Source: Vibrio sp. LaRot3 (GTDB lineage Bacteria; Pseudomonadota; Gammaproteobacteria; Enterobacterales; Vibrionaceae). Taken from it: a stretch of DNA of 64,000 nucleotides. Both the position numbers and the translations under genes were made by a program. Each line of letters opens with the position of its first letter. The stretch's first letter is position 1. A model generated the notes under the pieces. The model saw only the letters and a list, made by a program, of their open reading frames with translations, was not told where the DNA came from and made no database searches. The stretch spans positions 294,421-358,420 of the forward strand of contig NZ_JAPPTI010000003.1 of the NCBI RefSeq assembly GCF_027587025.1, given 5' to 3'. Positions 39,264 to 49,341 of this stretch are shown here, in pieces.

Positions 39264-40949
39264 TTATTCTTCCCAAACGACCAATTGATCTTTCGGCCAG
39301 TTATGGCCTATCTCATGATATTTTTGTTCAAGAATATGACGCTTGATCTTTAACGTTGGAGTGAGAATACCGTTCTCAATACTCCAAGGATCTTTGATCA
39401 TCAACACCCCTTTGATCTGCTCGTGTGATTCTAGTTGCGCGTTCATCTTCGCCACGACTTTTTTGGTGGTTCTTGCATAACGCTCCCGATCAAAGTTCGG
39501 GAAATCGTGAGGAACAACCAACAGGATAGGTGCTGGTAGGCCTAAGCCAATCAAACACATCATCTCGACACGGCTGTACTCAAAGAGTTTTTTCTCGATT
39601 GGCACAGGAGCAACAAACTTACCTTTGGCGGTTTTAAAGTTGTCTTTCTTGCGTCCTTGAATAGTTAGGTAGCCGTCCACATCTAACGAGCCAACATCTC
39701 CAGTATGTAACCAGCCGTCGGAATTAAACGATTCTTGCGTGGCTATGTCATTCTTGTAGTAGCCAGAAAATAGACCTTGGCCACGAACCAAAATCTCGTC
39801 ATCTTCGGCTATCTTGAGCTCGATCCCCGGGCCTGCATTACCCACAGAGCCAATTTTGTCAGCGCGGAATGGGTAGTTGAGTGTGCTGTAAGCAAATGAC
39901 TCAGTCATGCCCCATGCTTCGGTGATGTTTAGCCCTACACTGCGATACCACTCAAGTAGCGCAGGTGAGACCGGCGCACTACCACAACCAAGCACCCTTG
40001 CTTGATCTAGGCCTAGGCCATCGGCGAGCTTTTTCTTAATTAATGAATTAACAAATGGAATTTTGAGCAAGAAGTTGAGTTTTTTCTGCGGCAGTTTGTC
40101 TTGAATTCGCTGTTGGAATAAGGTCCATAAACGAGGCACTGAGATGAAGAGCGTCGGGCGCTGCATCTTCACATCTTCAATAAAGGTATCTAAGGATTCA
40201 GGGAACGCAGTTTGAACGCCGCCCATAATTGAAGAACCGAAGATATAGACTCGTTCAGTAATGTGCGCTAATGGCAGATAAGAGAATAAGCGATCTTGCT
40301 TCTCGATACCGATGTGATTAATCAGCTGTTGTACCGACCAAGCAAATGCGCCGTAAGTCAGCATAGCCCCTTTTGGTAGGCCAGAAGTACCCGAGGTGTA
40401 GACAATGGACATCAGTTTATCATCGTAATGCTGTGGGCGTTCTTCGCTAGGTTCTGAATGGTCGACTAATGGCGTGAACTGGTGCTGACAGCTTGGTGCT
40501 GTATCATAAGGCAGTGAGATACTCACTAGCCCTTCGAGTTTATCTATCACTTCCTGAGTGGCCGCTGGGTCATCTAACTTACCACCGATAATAGCTTTAC
40601 TTTCACTGTGGGTGACACAGTATTCAATGGTATCAGCGCCAGCAGTAGGGAAGATAGGCACGCTAATGTAATCACCTAGCATCATGGCTAAATCACAAAT
40701 AAACCATTCGGCACAGTTTTTTGAAACCAGCGCGATTCTATCGCCCGGTTGCAAGCCTAAACCGCGCAAAGCCGTCACTAAGCTTAAAGCTTTATCGGCG
40801 ACCTCAGCGTAGGTGTATTCAACAAACTCACGATTAATGATCTGTTTTAGATAGATTTCATTTGGGCGTTCCTCTGCCCATTTCAAAATCATTTCATTGG
40901 CGGGAGGCTGAGTGCATTTAGCGTTACTCAACTCGTTCGGCTGAATCAT
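39264..40949 (-). CDS. AMP-dependent long-chain acyl-CoA synthetase
   Basis: A 561-residue ANL-superfamily enzyme that activates fatty acids to acyl-CoA through an acyl-AMP. The P-loop-like motif is SIVYTSGTSGLPKGAML near residue 185, followed by GWLHTGDVG near residue 413 and the hinge KDNFKTAKGKFVAP. The order and the C-terminal domain match the FAA1/COG1022 type rather than E. coli FadD. V. cholerae has a similar gene close to fusA2, by memory. Substrate chain length cannot be told. It reads away from the tad locus. Confidence 0.87.
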   Translation of the reverse strand: MIQPNELSNAKCTQPPANEMILKWAEERPNEIYLKQIINREFVEYTYAEVADKALSLVTALRGLGLQPGDRIALVSKNCAEWFICDLAMMLGDYISVPIFPTAGADTIEYCVTHSESKAIIGGKLDDPAATQEVIDKLEGLVSISLPYDTAPSCQHQFTPLVDHSEPSEERPQHYDDKLMSIVYTSGTSGLPKGAMLTYGAFAWSVQQLINHIGIEKQDRLFSYLPLAHITERVYIFGSSIMGGVQTAFPESLDTFIEDVKMQRPTLFISVPRLWTLFQQRIQDKLPQKKLNFLLKIPFVNSLIKKKLADGLGLDQARVLGCGSAPVSPALLEWYRSVGLNITEAWGMTESFAYSTLNYPFRADKIGSVGNAGPGIELKIAEDDEILVRGQGLFSGYYKNDIATQESFNSDGWLHTGDVGSLDVDGYLTIQGRKKDNFKTAKGKFVAPVPIEKKLFEYSRVEMMCLIGLGLPAPILLVVPHDFPNFDRERYARTTKKVVAKMNAQLESHEQIKGVLMIKDPWSIENGILTPTLKIKRHILEQKYHEIGHNWPKDQLVVWEE

Positions 40950-41665
40950 TGTCTAACTCCATGTTAATGGCAAAGATTCCCTTCTAGATACTCAAGAGCA
41001 AGCTTTGATAAGCAGTAAGGTTGGTAGAGAGCTCAAACTAACCAGTACACACGAGTAACCCTTTGAAGGTGATTATTATTGTTAATGTAATGTTAACCTT
41101 AGCATGAAAATCTCAAGAGTGGGAAGTCCTTGAAATCACGTTGTGTGGTTTCAAACAGGGTGGGTTCTGGAAAGTAAAGTACGGTCAGAGATAGCAAGTG
41201 CGCTTTAAACGCACAAGGCATAATTGGACGAACAAGTATCCTCCGTCAGTAGTGTTCATCAAACTTTGAAACCTGCAAAAGAATCATTGCCAAAACCTAT
41301 AAGTAGGTGATGCAAGGGGGACCTTAGTTTTGGGAAAGTCTAAAAATAAAAAATGGAGCAAGTATCGAGATATTTAGTGGTATGAACTACAACTAAAGGG
41401 TTAATTAATTTTAGAAAAATATTTATATCTCGTTTAGTTATAAATATAGATGTAAATAATATATACAACAAAATGACGCCAAAAACGACGAATTATTGAC
41501 GTAACTCTTTATTAATAAAAGTGTTACTACTATTTTAATTTTATTTTTAATTAGGAGTTCATTTTCATACTCATATTGCGAAAAACGAACATGCTGACTA
41601 GTTTTACTATGAATCTATTGAAATAGATCACATCGAAAATAAGGTTGTATTAAAAGGAGAGAGTT
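40950..41665. other. Long intergenic region upstream of flp
   Basis: A 716-base gap between the divergent acyl-CoA synthetase and the tad locus. The first 400 bases are mixed sequence, and from about 41340 it is very AT-rich. It must hold the tad operon promoter and probably its regulator sites. A -35-like TTGACG lies at 41496-41501 without a good -10. I saw no gene over 60 codons and no recognised RNA. Confidence 0.45.
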
Positions 41666-41866
41666 ATGATCTTACGTAAATATGTTGAATTACAAGTGTT
41701 TGTGCGCTCATTTTTTAAAGATAGAGATGGCGTAACAGCAATTGAATATGCTTTGGTAGGAGTCGCTATTGCTGCGATCGTAGCTGCTGTATTTACGGGT
41801 AACAACAATCCACTCCAAGCGGCACTTGAAGATGGTATTGAAACAATTGCGGATAACTTGGATTAG
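41666..41866 (+). CDS. flp: Flp major prepilin of the Tad pilus
   Basis: A 66-residue type IVb prepilin. A basic leader ends KDRDG, followed by VTAIEYALVGVAIAAIVAAVF, the Flp motif with glutamate and tyrosine at positions 5-6 of the mature protein and a hydrophobic helix; cleavage is expected after the glycine. AGGAGAGAG precedes the ATG. The first gene of the locus, probably made in large amounts. Only one flp copy is seen. Confidence 0.95.
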   Translation: MILRKYVELQVFVRSFFKDRDGVTAIEYALVGVAIAAIVAAVFTGNNNPLQAALEDGIETIADNLD

Positions 41867-41880
41867 TTTTAGATAAGACA

Positions 41881-42303
41881 GTGATTTTTTTAATTGGGTT
41901 TCTATTCGTATTGAGTATATCAGTTTGTTATTTTGACTGGCGCTATAGGATAATACCTAATTGGCTGTGTTTGTTAATATTATTGCTTTCAATTTATTCC
42001 ATTGTGGTAACAAAAAGTTCATTTGAATGGTTCAATTTTGTTATTTTAGTGCCAGTTTCTTTGTTGGTGTGGAAGGTTGGGATCTGGGGAGCAGGAGACA
42101 GTAAACTCCTGCTCGCATTTTTTCCCATGATTGATAGTCAATATTATCTTAGTACCATGATTTATATTGGTTTTGCTGGTTTTGTTACTGTGATTGCATT
42201 TTTAATATCAAAAAAGTTTAGTGATAAAAATAAATTCAACTCGGTACCTTATGGAATTCCAATTGCTTTGAGCTGCTTTATTACCTCAGTAGCCTCTATT
42301 TAG
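41881..42303 (+). CDS. tadV: Prepilin peptidase TadV/CpaA
   Basis: An A24-family aspartic protease of the short type that processes the Flp prepilin and the pseudopilins. The 140-residue protein starts with GTG (41881) and has about four membrane helices. The two catalytic aspartates are in YFDWRYRIIPNW (about residue 20) and GAGDSKLL (about residue 63). It lies between flp and the rcpC gene, the standard tad order. Codon use here is more AT-rich than in the core genes. Confidence 0.93.
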   Translation: MIFLIGFLFVLSISVCYFDWRYRIIPNWLCLLILLLSIYSIVVTKSSFEWFNFVILVPVSLLVWKVGIWGAGDSKLLLAFFPMIDSQYYLSTMIYIGFAGFVTVIAFLISKKFSDKNKFNSVPYGIPIALSCFITSVASI

Positions 42304-42311
42304 GAGGTAGT

Positions 42312-43115
42312 ATGAAATTGAAAATTCTTGTTCCAATTGCATTAGTTTGTATTGGTGCGGGTTTATATGGATTGTCGAGCAACTATTTTGCCAAGAACAA
42401 TCAAAATGTGGCAACGCCGGATACGCCAGAGCAAGAGATCGAACTTGCCTCTGTGTATGTGATTAAGTCTCCCATTAAACGGGGAGAACTCATTTCCAAG
42501 TCAAGTCTTGAAGTTAAGCGTGTACCAGAAGAACAAGCTTTGAAAATGGGCATCGATACCGCTCAACCCCTGATGCTTCCTGCTGGTGGTGTGGCGATTC
42601 AGGATATGGCTGAGGGGGAAACATTATCTCCAGCGACGATGATTTCACCCGATGAACTGGGTTACATCGACACGGTTTTAGCACCGAATCGAGTCCCTTA
42701 TGCAATCAAAGTTAGTGATACTGACATTGTTGGTGGACTTATTACTCATGGCACTATGGTTGATGTGGTTGCACTCTCTTCTGAGCAACAAAACTTAGCC
42801 AATGATGAAACAGTTTCAGGTTATCAATCCGTTTCAATTTCCCCAGTACTCATCGCAGTTAAAGTACTTAAAGTGAGTAAAGAAACCAAAGAAGAAACAC
42901 GCGACCAAGATACCGCCACGACGGTGACTCTTATTTTGGAGTTGTCACAACGTCAAGTCGCCAAATTGGCTATCGCCAAGAATATTACTCAGCTTGAAGT
43001 GCATAAGTCGCTTGGATTACAGGAAGCGTCAGAGCTTCAAGCTAACTCAGGTGATGTACTGCCTGACTATCGAGCAATTGTCGAGTTCCGTGCCGATGAG
43101 GTAACGGTTAAATAA
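42312..43115 (+). CDS. rcpC: RcpC/CpaB Flp pilus assembly protein
   Basis: A 267-residue protein with a single N-terminal membrane segment (KILVPIALVCIGAGLYGL), followed by an SAF-like domain (VIKSPIKRGELISKSSLEVKRVPE) near residue 50. This is the CpaB/RcpC family, a periplasmic partner of the secretin. A perfect AGGAGG lies 5 bases before the ATG. Confidence 0.92.
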   Translation: MKLKILVPIALVCIGAGLYGLSSNYFAKNNQNVATPDTPEQEIELASVYVIKSPIKRGELISKSSLEVKRVPEEQALKMGIDTAQPLMLPAGGVAIQDMAEGETLSPATMISPDELGYIDTVLAPNRVPYAIKVSDTDIVGGLITHGTMVDVVALSSEQQNLANDETVSGYQSVSISPVLIAVKVLKVSKETKEETRDQDTATTVTLILELSQRQVAKLAIAKNITQLEVHKSLGLQEASELQANSGDVLPDYRAIVEFRADEVTVK

Positions 43116-43134
43116 CAAGAACAATGGAGGAGAC

Positions 43135-44454
43135 ATGAGAAAAGGATATCTAATACTGCTATGCCTTCTACTAGTCCCCATTAGCATTTCAGTACACGCC
43201 GCCCGCATCGTTAACCTTTCCGAAGGTGACGCGCAAGCCATTGAAACACAGTCAGAGATTGGTTCTGTTTTTATCTCTGATCCCGAGATTGCCGATTATC
43301 AAGTAATCGACAAAAACAAAGTGGTTTTCTTTGGACGTAAAATCGGTAACGCCTCATTTATGGTGTTTGATAAGGAAGGCAATACCCTGATTTCACGTAA
43401 GTTAGTGGTCAATAAGAGTTTGGTGCACATCCAGCAACAGATACAGCTGAGATACCCTAAAAGTGATGTCAGCATATACAACTTAGGTGAACAGGCGGTG
43501 CTTAGCGGTACTGTTTCGTCAGACGAAATTCGCGAGCAGATTTATCGTTTAGCGGGTGAGTTACTAGGTAAGGACGTTGAAATTACCAATGTGAATTGGG
43601 ATCTCGGAGATCAAATGTATGAGATGCAGTTCATGCGCCGCTACCGCTTCCAAGGCTTAGTGAACAATATTGATGTGGTCACCACTAAGCAAGTAAACGT
43701 CAAACTGACTATTGCAGAAGTTACCCACAGTTTTCTCGAAGAGTTCGGTATTCAAATTGGTACGACTTCGCCCGGTGTTTTCGTTGACCAGATTACCAAC
43801 TTCAGTGCTAGTGACATTGTTTCTGTGATTACCGCGATAGGCGATGATAACGTCGGCCAAGTGTTGGCCGAGCCAAATCTATCCGTAATTTCAGGTGAGA
43901 CGGCAAGCTTCTTAGCAGGTGGTGAGATACCAGTGGTGACTGTGATTGATGGTTCAACAGATGTCGAATATCGAGAATATGGTGTTCGTCTTGAGTTGAT
44001 GGCAAAAGTGCTTAGCGATGAAAAAATCAAGTTATCCATGATGCCAGAAGTAAGTGCACTGGATAATCAATATGAGAATGACAACTACGATTTACCAGCG
44101 CTTAGAACCCGTAGAGCAAGAACCACCGTTGAACTGGGAGATGGTCAAAGCTTCATTTTAGGTGGGTTACTGAGCACAGAAGACCGAGAGACATTGCGTC
44201 GCATTCCTTACATTGGTGACATCCCTGTACTGGGCGCTCTGTTTAGAAATACCGCAACAGAGCGAACCAAAACAGAGCTCGTCATTGTGGCGACGGTCAA
44301 TCTAGTTCAGCCGATTCACCCGTCTCAAGTTCAATTGCCAACCATGCAAAGAACCTCGAACTTAGAGCGCTTTTTCAAAATTGGTAAAGGCTATCCAAAG
44401 GCAGCAGAAACCAAGGTTAATGAGGTGTTGTCGACAGGAGGGTTTAAGCAATGA
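43135..44454 (+). CDS. rcpA: RcpA/CpaC secretin
   Basis: Outer-membrane pore of the Tad pilus. The 439-residue protein has a signal peptide (LLCLLLVPISISVHA), an N-terminal pilus-assembly domain (SEGDAQAIETQSEIGSVFIS), a BON-like part, and the C-terminal secretin domain with VLAEPNLSVISGETASFLAGGEIPV and TTVELGDGQSFILGGLL. The order of domains is that of CpaC. The stop overlaps the next start by 4 bases. Confidence 0.95.
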   Translation: MRKGYLILLCLLLVPISISVHAARIVNLSEGDAQAIETQSEIGSVFISDPEIADYQVIDKNKVVFFGRKIGNASFMVFDKEGNTLISRKLVVNKSLVHIQQQIQLRYPKSDVSIYNLGEQAVLSGTVSSDEIREQIYRLAGELLGKDVEITNVNWDLGDQMYEMQFMRRYRFQGLVNNIDVVTTKQVNVKLTIAEVTHSFLEEFGIQIGTTSPGVFVDQITNFSASDIVSVITAIGDDNVGQVLAEPNLSVISGETASFLAGGEIPVVTVIDGSTDVEYREYGVRLELMAKVLSDEKIKLSMMPEVSALDNQYENDNYDLPALRTRRARTTVELGDGQSFILGGLLSTEDRETLRRIPYIGDIPVLGALFRNTATERTKTELVIVATVNLVQPIHPSQVQLPTMQRTSNLERFFKIGKGYPKAAETKVNEVLSTGGFKQ

Positions 44455-44969
44455 AATCACTAATTAAACCATGTTTAACCTGTTTGGTGGTATTAGGTTC
44501 GCTGGTGGGTTGTGCTGAAACCATTCAAGAGCGGGACGGTGCACACCTGCATATTGTGCCTATCACCAACACGTACCATTTAACCATTAAGCCCAAAAAG
44601 GAGCGCCATGCTTGGGAACAGCTTTATGAATATGTTGAGCAACAATGGAATGTAATTGCAAATGAAAAAATCGCCATTGAGTGGTCGAGTAAGGCTGGTA
44701 AACGCATGGCCGATAAGCTGAGCAAACAGCTGCAAAAGGATGGGATCAGTGCCGACATGATCGTGATTAATCAATCTGAGTCTAAGCAGGAGAGTCACTT
44801 TGATATCTCGGTCAGTACGGTGAAATACAAAGTGGTTACGGAGCTGTGTGACTACACCACAATTGGTCAGTTTGGCAGTTATCACGATGGATGTTACGCA
44901 GAAAATGCCCGTTGGCAGAGTATGGTCCATCCAGAAAAAATGTTGCTTGGTCAAGAGTTAGAAAAATAA
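44451..44969 (+). CDS. RcpB/CpaD-type lipoprotein of the Tad locus
   Basis: A 172-residue protein with a lipoprotein signal (CLVVLGSLVGCAET; the cysteine would be acylated), located between the secretin and tadZ. The position and size match the RcpB/CpaD lipoproteins that support the secretin, but similarity is too low for certainty. The sequence has no clear domain. The start codon overlaps the rcpA stop (ATGA), a sign of translational coupling. Confidence 0.7.
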   Translation: MKSLIKPCLTCLVVLGSLVGCAETIQERDGAHLHIVPITNTYHLTIKPKKERHAWEQLYEYVEQQWNVIANEKIAIEWSSKAGKRMADKLSKQLQKDGISADMIVINQSESKQESHFDISVSTVKYKVVTELCDYTTIGQFGSYHDGCYAENARWQSMVHPEKMLLGQELEK

Positions 44970-44984
44970 ACAGAGGGAGCGGCG

Positions 44985-46220
44985 ATGTTTGATTTAGTCG
45001 ATATCTTAAAAAGCCGCGAGGATGGTGCTGCGGGTGAAGCTCGTAACATTAACTCGATTGCTTTTGTGCAAACGGACGAATGCAAAAAACTGATCAGTGA
45101 AGCGTATCGATTTGAAGGCTTAGAGCAGCCGGAATTTAATACCTTATCTGATGAAAAGGTGTCAGAGAATACGCGCTCTGAGTCAATTGAAGTGATTATC
45201 TTAGAGCTGAATAAAAGTCAGGATATTGCTCAAGATGCAGAACGTTTAAGCCACTTAATGCCTAACGGTGCTTCTGTGGTGGTGATTGGTAGTGAAGACT
45301 GTATTTCGACTATTCGAAAGCTCAAAGCCCTTGGCATTTACTACTTGTTCTGGCCGATTAATAAGAATGAGTTAATCGACTTCGTCCTTAGCGTGAATGA
45401 CAACCGATTAGGTAACCGAGGGTTAAGCAAAAAGCGCAGAGCAAAGCAGGTGAGTTTTGTCGGTTGCAAAGGCGGAGTAGGGACAACGCTACTGTGTGCT
45501 GAAATGAGTCGAGTGCTATCAGACAAGCGCAATGCCTCATGTGTGGTGGTGGATAACTGCTATCAAGGCGGTAACCTCGACATCATGCTCGGGATTGAAA
45601 AATTTGAGAAGCGTGAAATTCGCTCCGGTTCTCTGGCATCGAACTTGGATTTTTCGTCGTCGCAAAGTCTGCTTAAAAAGCAGAACAAAAACTTGTCGGT
45701 TCTCTCTTTAACCTCACAAGACATTGAAAATGTTGACCTCAAAGATTACACCAAAAATGTGGCTGCGTTTGTGTCGGAAGAGGTTAACTTTGTCTTAGAA
45801 GATCTCTCTTCTACTGCGGAAATGGTCTTTTCTTCTAAAGAGTTAGTCGATATTTCCGATTGCATTATCTTGGTTATTTCGCCAACGATTTCCTCTTTGC
45901 GTGAGGCTGCTCGTCAGCATAAAGAGATCAAAGAGCTCGCCGAAACCAAATCTTCACCAGTGCGGATCATTGTGGTGTTGAACTACTCCCTGCCAGATTC
46001 GTGCGCCACAGTCAGCCGTGAGGAAGTGGAAGAGTTTTTGCGCCGTCCAGTTGATATCGTCGTGCCTTACATGAAAAAGCTCGATGCACACATTTTGGAT
46101 AAAAAGCGAGTGACGGATTATCGCGGACAACCTGCGAAGGCAATGGAAAATCTTGCAGCACTTATTTTTGGTGAAGAGATGAAAAATAGTTCGCCATTCC
46201 CATTCGGCTGGGGAGGCTAA
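44985..46220 (+). CDS. tadZ: TadZ/CpaE ParA-like localisation ATPase
   Basis: A 411-residue protein with an N-terminal receiver-like domain and a C-terminal ParA/MinD-type ATPase. The deviant Walker A is VSFVGCKGGVGTTLLCAEMS near residue 160, and the other motifs follow. TadZ positions the Tad machine, commonly at the pole. AGAGGGAGCG precedes the ATG. Confidence 0.93.
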   Translation: MFDLVDILKSREDGAAGEARNINSIAFVQTDECKKLISEAYRFEGLEQPEFNTLSDEKVSENTRSESIEVIILELNKSQDIAQDAERLSHLMPNGASVVVIGSEDCISTIRKLKALGIYYLFWPINKNELIDFVLSVNDNRLGNRGLSKKRRAKQVSFVGCKGGVGTTLLCAEMSRVLSDKRNASCVVVDNCYQGGNLDIMLGIEKFEKREIRSGSLASNLDFSSSQSLLKKQNKNLSVLSLTSQDIENVDLKDYTKNVAAFVSEEVNFVLEDLSSTAEMVFSSKELVDISDCIILVISPTISSLREAARQHKEIKELAETKSSPVRIIVVLNYSLPDSCATVSREEVEEFLRRPVDIVVPYMKKLDAHILDKKRVTDYRGQPAKAMENLAALIFGEEMKNSSPFPFGWGG

Positions 46221-46223
46221 CCT

Positions 46224-47507
46224 ATGCAAGGTGCCAGAGAGATATACAAAGATCTACGCGGGAAAATATTTGATGCTCTCGACCCTGAGGTGATCAATCG
46301 CCTCAACGCTCAGCAGCTCTCTGAACAGTTGGCTCAAGCATTAACTATGCTGATTGATAAAGAGCAATTGCCTGTACCCACCGTACTGCGCAATGACTTT
46401 GTTAAAAATTTAGTTGATGAACTGCAAGGTTTAGGGCCACTGCAGCCCTTGATGGACGATGAATCCATCACCGATATCATGATCAATGGTCATGAGCATG
46501 TCTTTATTGAGCGTAACGGCTTGGTTGAGCCGGCGGATGTAACATTTGTCGATGGCCAACAGCTACTCGAAATTGCCAAGCGCATCGCTGGGCGTGTTGG
46601 TCGCCGCGTTGACGAATCTCAGCCCATGTGTGATGCCCGTTTGCCTGATGGCAGCCGGGTCAACATTGTTATTCCACCTATTGCCATTGATGGTACTTCT
46701 ATCTCGATTCGTAAATTTAAAAAACAAGCGATCGATTTAAACAAGTTGGTTGAGTTTGGCGCAATGAGCCCGGAAATGGCGCAGATGATGATGATCGCTT
46801 CCCGTTGCCGTCTAAATATTTTGATTTCTGGTGGTACTGGTTCAGGTAAAACCACCATGCTCAATGCGTTATCGCAATACATCTCAGAGAAAGAGCGCAT
46901 CGTCACCATCGAGGATGCGGCCGAGCTGCGACTATTACAGCCCCATGTTGTGCGTCTAGAAACCCGAACCGCGGGTATTGAAAATACTGGTGCAGTGCAT
47001 CAGCGAGACCTAGTGATCAATGCGTTACGTATGCGCCCTGACCGCATCATTGTTGGTGAGTGTCGTGGTGGTGAAGCCTTTGAGATGCTGCAGGCAATGA
47101 ATACGGGTCATGATGGATCGATGTCGACTCTTCACGCCAACACGCCAAGAGATGCGCTCGCAAGGGTAGAAGCGATGGTGATGATGGCAACCAACAATTT
47201 ACCGCTGGATGCCATTCGACGCACCATTGTGAGTGCAATCGATATCATTATTCAAATCAGTCGCTTACATGATGGTAGCCGTAAAGTCATGAGTATTACT
47301 GAAGTGATAGGTATCGAGGGTAATAGTGTTGTATTGGAAGAAATATTCCGCTTTCAACCGGAGTTAAGTGAAGCCAATACTGAGCAAGTGCGTGGTAACT
47401 ATGTGACTGCTGGCTTGATGAAGCGCTCAGTTTTGGTCGAAAAAGCACGCTTCTTTGGTTTAGAAGCACAGTTAGATTCTCTATTTCAAATAGGTAGGCA
47501 GCAATGA
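46224..47507 (+). CDS. tadA: TadA/CpaF secretion ATPase
   Basis: The hexameric ATPase that powers Flp pilus assembly and, in many Tad systems, retraction. The 427-residue protein has Walker [19 protein letters not shown] near residue 198, the Walker B with glutamates [20 protein letters not shown] (about 270), and the His-box [14 protein letters not shown]. The N-terminal domain has the typical [23 protein letters not shown]. It overlaps tadB by 4 bases. Confidence 0.97.
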   Translation: MQGAREIYKDLRGKIFDALDPEVINRLNAQQLSEQLAQALTMLIDKEQLPVPTVLRNDFVKNLVDELQGLGPLQPLMDDESITDIMINGHEHVFIERNGLVEPADVTFVDGQQLLEIAKRIAGRVGRRVDESQPMCDARLPDGSRVNIVIPPIAIDGTSISIRKFKKQAIDLNKLVEFGAMSPEMAQMMMIASRCRLNILISGGTGSGKTTMLNALSQYISEKERIVTIEDAAELRLLQPHVVRLETRTAGIENTGAVHQRDLVINALRMRPDRIIVGECRGGEAFEMLQAMNTGHDGSMSTLHANTPRDALARVEAMVMMATNNLPLDAIRRTIVSAIDIIIQISRLHDGSRKVMSITEVIGIEGNSVVLEEIFRFQPELSEANTEQVRGNYVTAGLMKRSVLVEKARFFGLEAQLDSLFQIGRQQ

Positions 47508-48424
47508 TCTATTTCGTCCTGATTGGTTTTGGGGTATTGGTGCTATTGATATGGGTGTTAGAGCCTAAGAAAAAGCACACCTACTTGGAAGAGTTTAACC
47601 GTACTGTGCTGGTGAGCAATATGTCCAGCGAGAGTGGCCAAGCGGTAGACTTGAAGTCGCTATCCGACAGAACTTATGGACAAATGATCAGCGAAAAGTG
47701 GGTGAATGTTCAAAAACAATTAGGTCGTTTCTCCTACTTTAAAATTCTCTTGGCAATGGCAGTATTCGGTTTTCTTGCACTTGAAATCAACGATAGATTC
47801 ATCCGTGGTAATGTTTTCATCGTTGTCGCGATTGTTGAAGTGATAGGACTGACGTTTGGTTATTTATGGCTGCAAAAGCGTGAAGAGAAAATGTTTGAAG
47901 AGTCTTTTCCTGATGCGCTCAATATGCTATCAAGTGCGGTGTCGTCGGGGGAAAGTATCATGCATGCCATCATGTATGTGGGTAAATCACTTGATGGTGA
48001 TGTCGGTGCAGAGTTCAAGTTAATGGGAGAGCGTTTGCAACTTGGTGAGAGCGCTGACGATGTGTTACGTAAATCTTGCCGACGTTTTCCATACCCTTCA
48101 TTCCAATTTTTTGTGATTACCTTGCGCGCCAATATGCATCGAGGCGGTCAGCTCAAAGACGTTATTACTCGCCTTAATCGATTGATGTTTGATGCTCGTT
48201 CGATTGAAAAGAAAAAGTTCGCCTTGACTGCGGAAGCGCGTATGTCCGCCAAGATAGTGGCGGCAATCCCGTTTATTTTCTTACTGATTATGCAGGCTCT
48301 CAGCCCCGATAACTATGAGTTCGTCATGTTTCACGAAGACGGGCGCCCGATTCTTTATTACATGTTGATCAGTGAAGCCATCGGGATAGCCATCGTTTGG
48401 GGCTTGATGAAAGGAGTGCGCTGA
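47504..48424 (+). CDS. tadB: TadB inner-membrane platform protein
   Basis: A 306-residue T2SSF-family protein. It has an N-terminal membrane helix, a second pair near residues 85-125, a GspF-like cytoplasmic part with EESFPDALNMLSSAVSSGESI (residues about 132-152), and C-terminal hydrophobic segments. The partner of TadC in the platform. Its start overlaps the tadA stop, and its stop overlaps the tadC start (TGATG). Confidence 0.95.
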   Translation: MIYFVLIGFGVLVLLIWVLEPKKKHTYLEEFNRTVLVSNMSSESGQAVDLKSLSDRTYGQMISEKWVNVQKQLGRFSYFKILLAMAVFGFLALEINDRFIRGNVFIVVAIVEVIGLTFGYLWLQKREEKMFEESFPDALNMLSSAVSSGESIMHAIMYVGKSLDGDVGAEFKLMGERLQLGESADDVLRKSCRRFPYPSFQFFVITLRANMHRGGQLKDVITRLNRLMFDARSIEKKKFALTAEARMSAKIVAAIPFIFLLIMQALSPDNYEFVMFHEDGRPILYYMLISEAIGIAIVWGLMKGVR

Positions 48425-49329
48425 TGGAAGCCGTTATCGCTTTTTTTTCAACCGTGACAGGGCAAATTATTCTAGCCACTTGGTTTGTGGTACTCGGCGT
48501 TTGTGTGGTGTTTTACAGTTTGTATTTAAGGGCGATTCGCCAAAATCGCTTTGCAAAATATGGATTAAATTACAGTAAAAAACAGCGTGCGCAGAGCTTT
48601 CTAGAGTACGTAAACAAGATGATTGGTAGCTTTGTTTCCATGTCTGAAACGGACGTTCAACAAAAGCTAATTGCGGCGGGTTTCTATGATGCCAAGTTTT
48701 CTAAGTGGTTGTTTCCATTGAAATATGGTGCGTTGGTTGTCGGGGCGGGTTTGATTGTTTTTTACGGCATTCAAATCGTACTACCGATGACCAAGATACT
48801 ACTCTATGCCTCGCTTTGGGTGGTGCTTTGCTTGCTTGGGCCTGATTGGTATTTGGCGATGCGTCGGAAAGCGCTGCAGCGCAAACTCTCGGATCGTTTG
48901 CCTTATCTGCTCGATTTAATGGGTGTGTGTGTGCAAACCGGTATGACCATCGAGTCTTCTATGGGCTATTTAGCGAAAGAGATGGTCGGTTTTGATCGTG
49001 ATATTGCTTACATGCTGAATAAAACCAATGAGCGGGCAAAGTTAGTTGGTTTAGAGCAATCATTAGAGGAGTTGTATGACCGAGTTCCAACGGCTGAGAT
49101 TCGTAGTTTTGTCATGACCTTGAGCCAAAGTTTGCAATACGGCTCATCAATTTACAGTGTTCTGACTACGTTAGCGATGGATATCCGCGAGATTCAAATG
49201 CTCGGCGTAGAGGAAAAAATCGGTAAGTTGTCAGCTAAGATGTCAGTGCCGCTGATACTACTCATCATGCTACCGATCGTTATTTTGATTACAGCACCAG
49301 GCGTCATGAGAATGATGGCCGGTTCATAA
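48424..49329 (+). CDS. tadC: TadC inner-membrane platform protein
   Basis: A 301-residue T2SSF-family protein similar in layout to TadB (DRLPYLLDLMGVCVQTGMTIESSM near residue 165). I take the ATG at 48424, which overlaps the tadB stop in a TGATG junction; a longer frame from 48397 would overlap tadB and lacks a ribosome site of its own. With TadB it forms the inner-membrane base on which the pilus is built. Confidence 0.95.
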   Translation: MEAVIAFFSTVTGQIILATWFVVLGVCVVFYSLYLRAIRQNRFAKYGLNYSKKQRAQSFLEYVNKMIGSFVSMSETDVQQKLIAAGFYDAKFSKWLFPLKYGALVVGAGLIVFYGIQIVLPMTKILLYASLWVVLCLLGPDWYLAMRRKALQRKLSDRLPYLLDLMGVCVQTGMTIESSMGYLAKEMVGFDRDIAYMLNKTNERAKLVGLEQSLEELYDRVPTAEIRSFVMTLSQSLQYGSSIYSVLTTLAMDIREIQMLGVEEKIGKLSAKMSVPLILLIMLPIVILITAPGVMRMMAGS

Positions 49330-49341
49330 GGAAGGTGAACA

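Noticed and set aside
43135..44454. Possibility that the secretin belongs to a type II or type IVa system
   Set aside because: Neighbouring tadZ, tadA, tadB, tadC and flp and the CpaC-type N-terminal domain show it is the Tad secretin.
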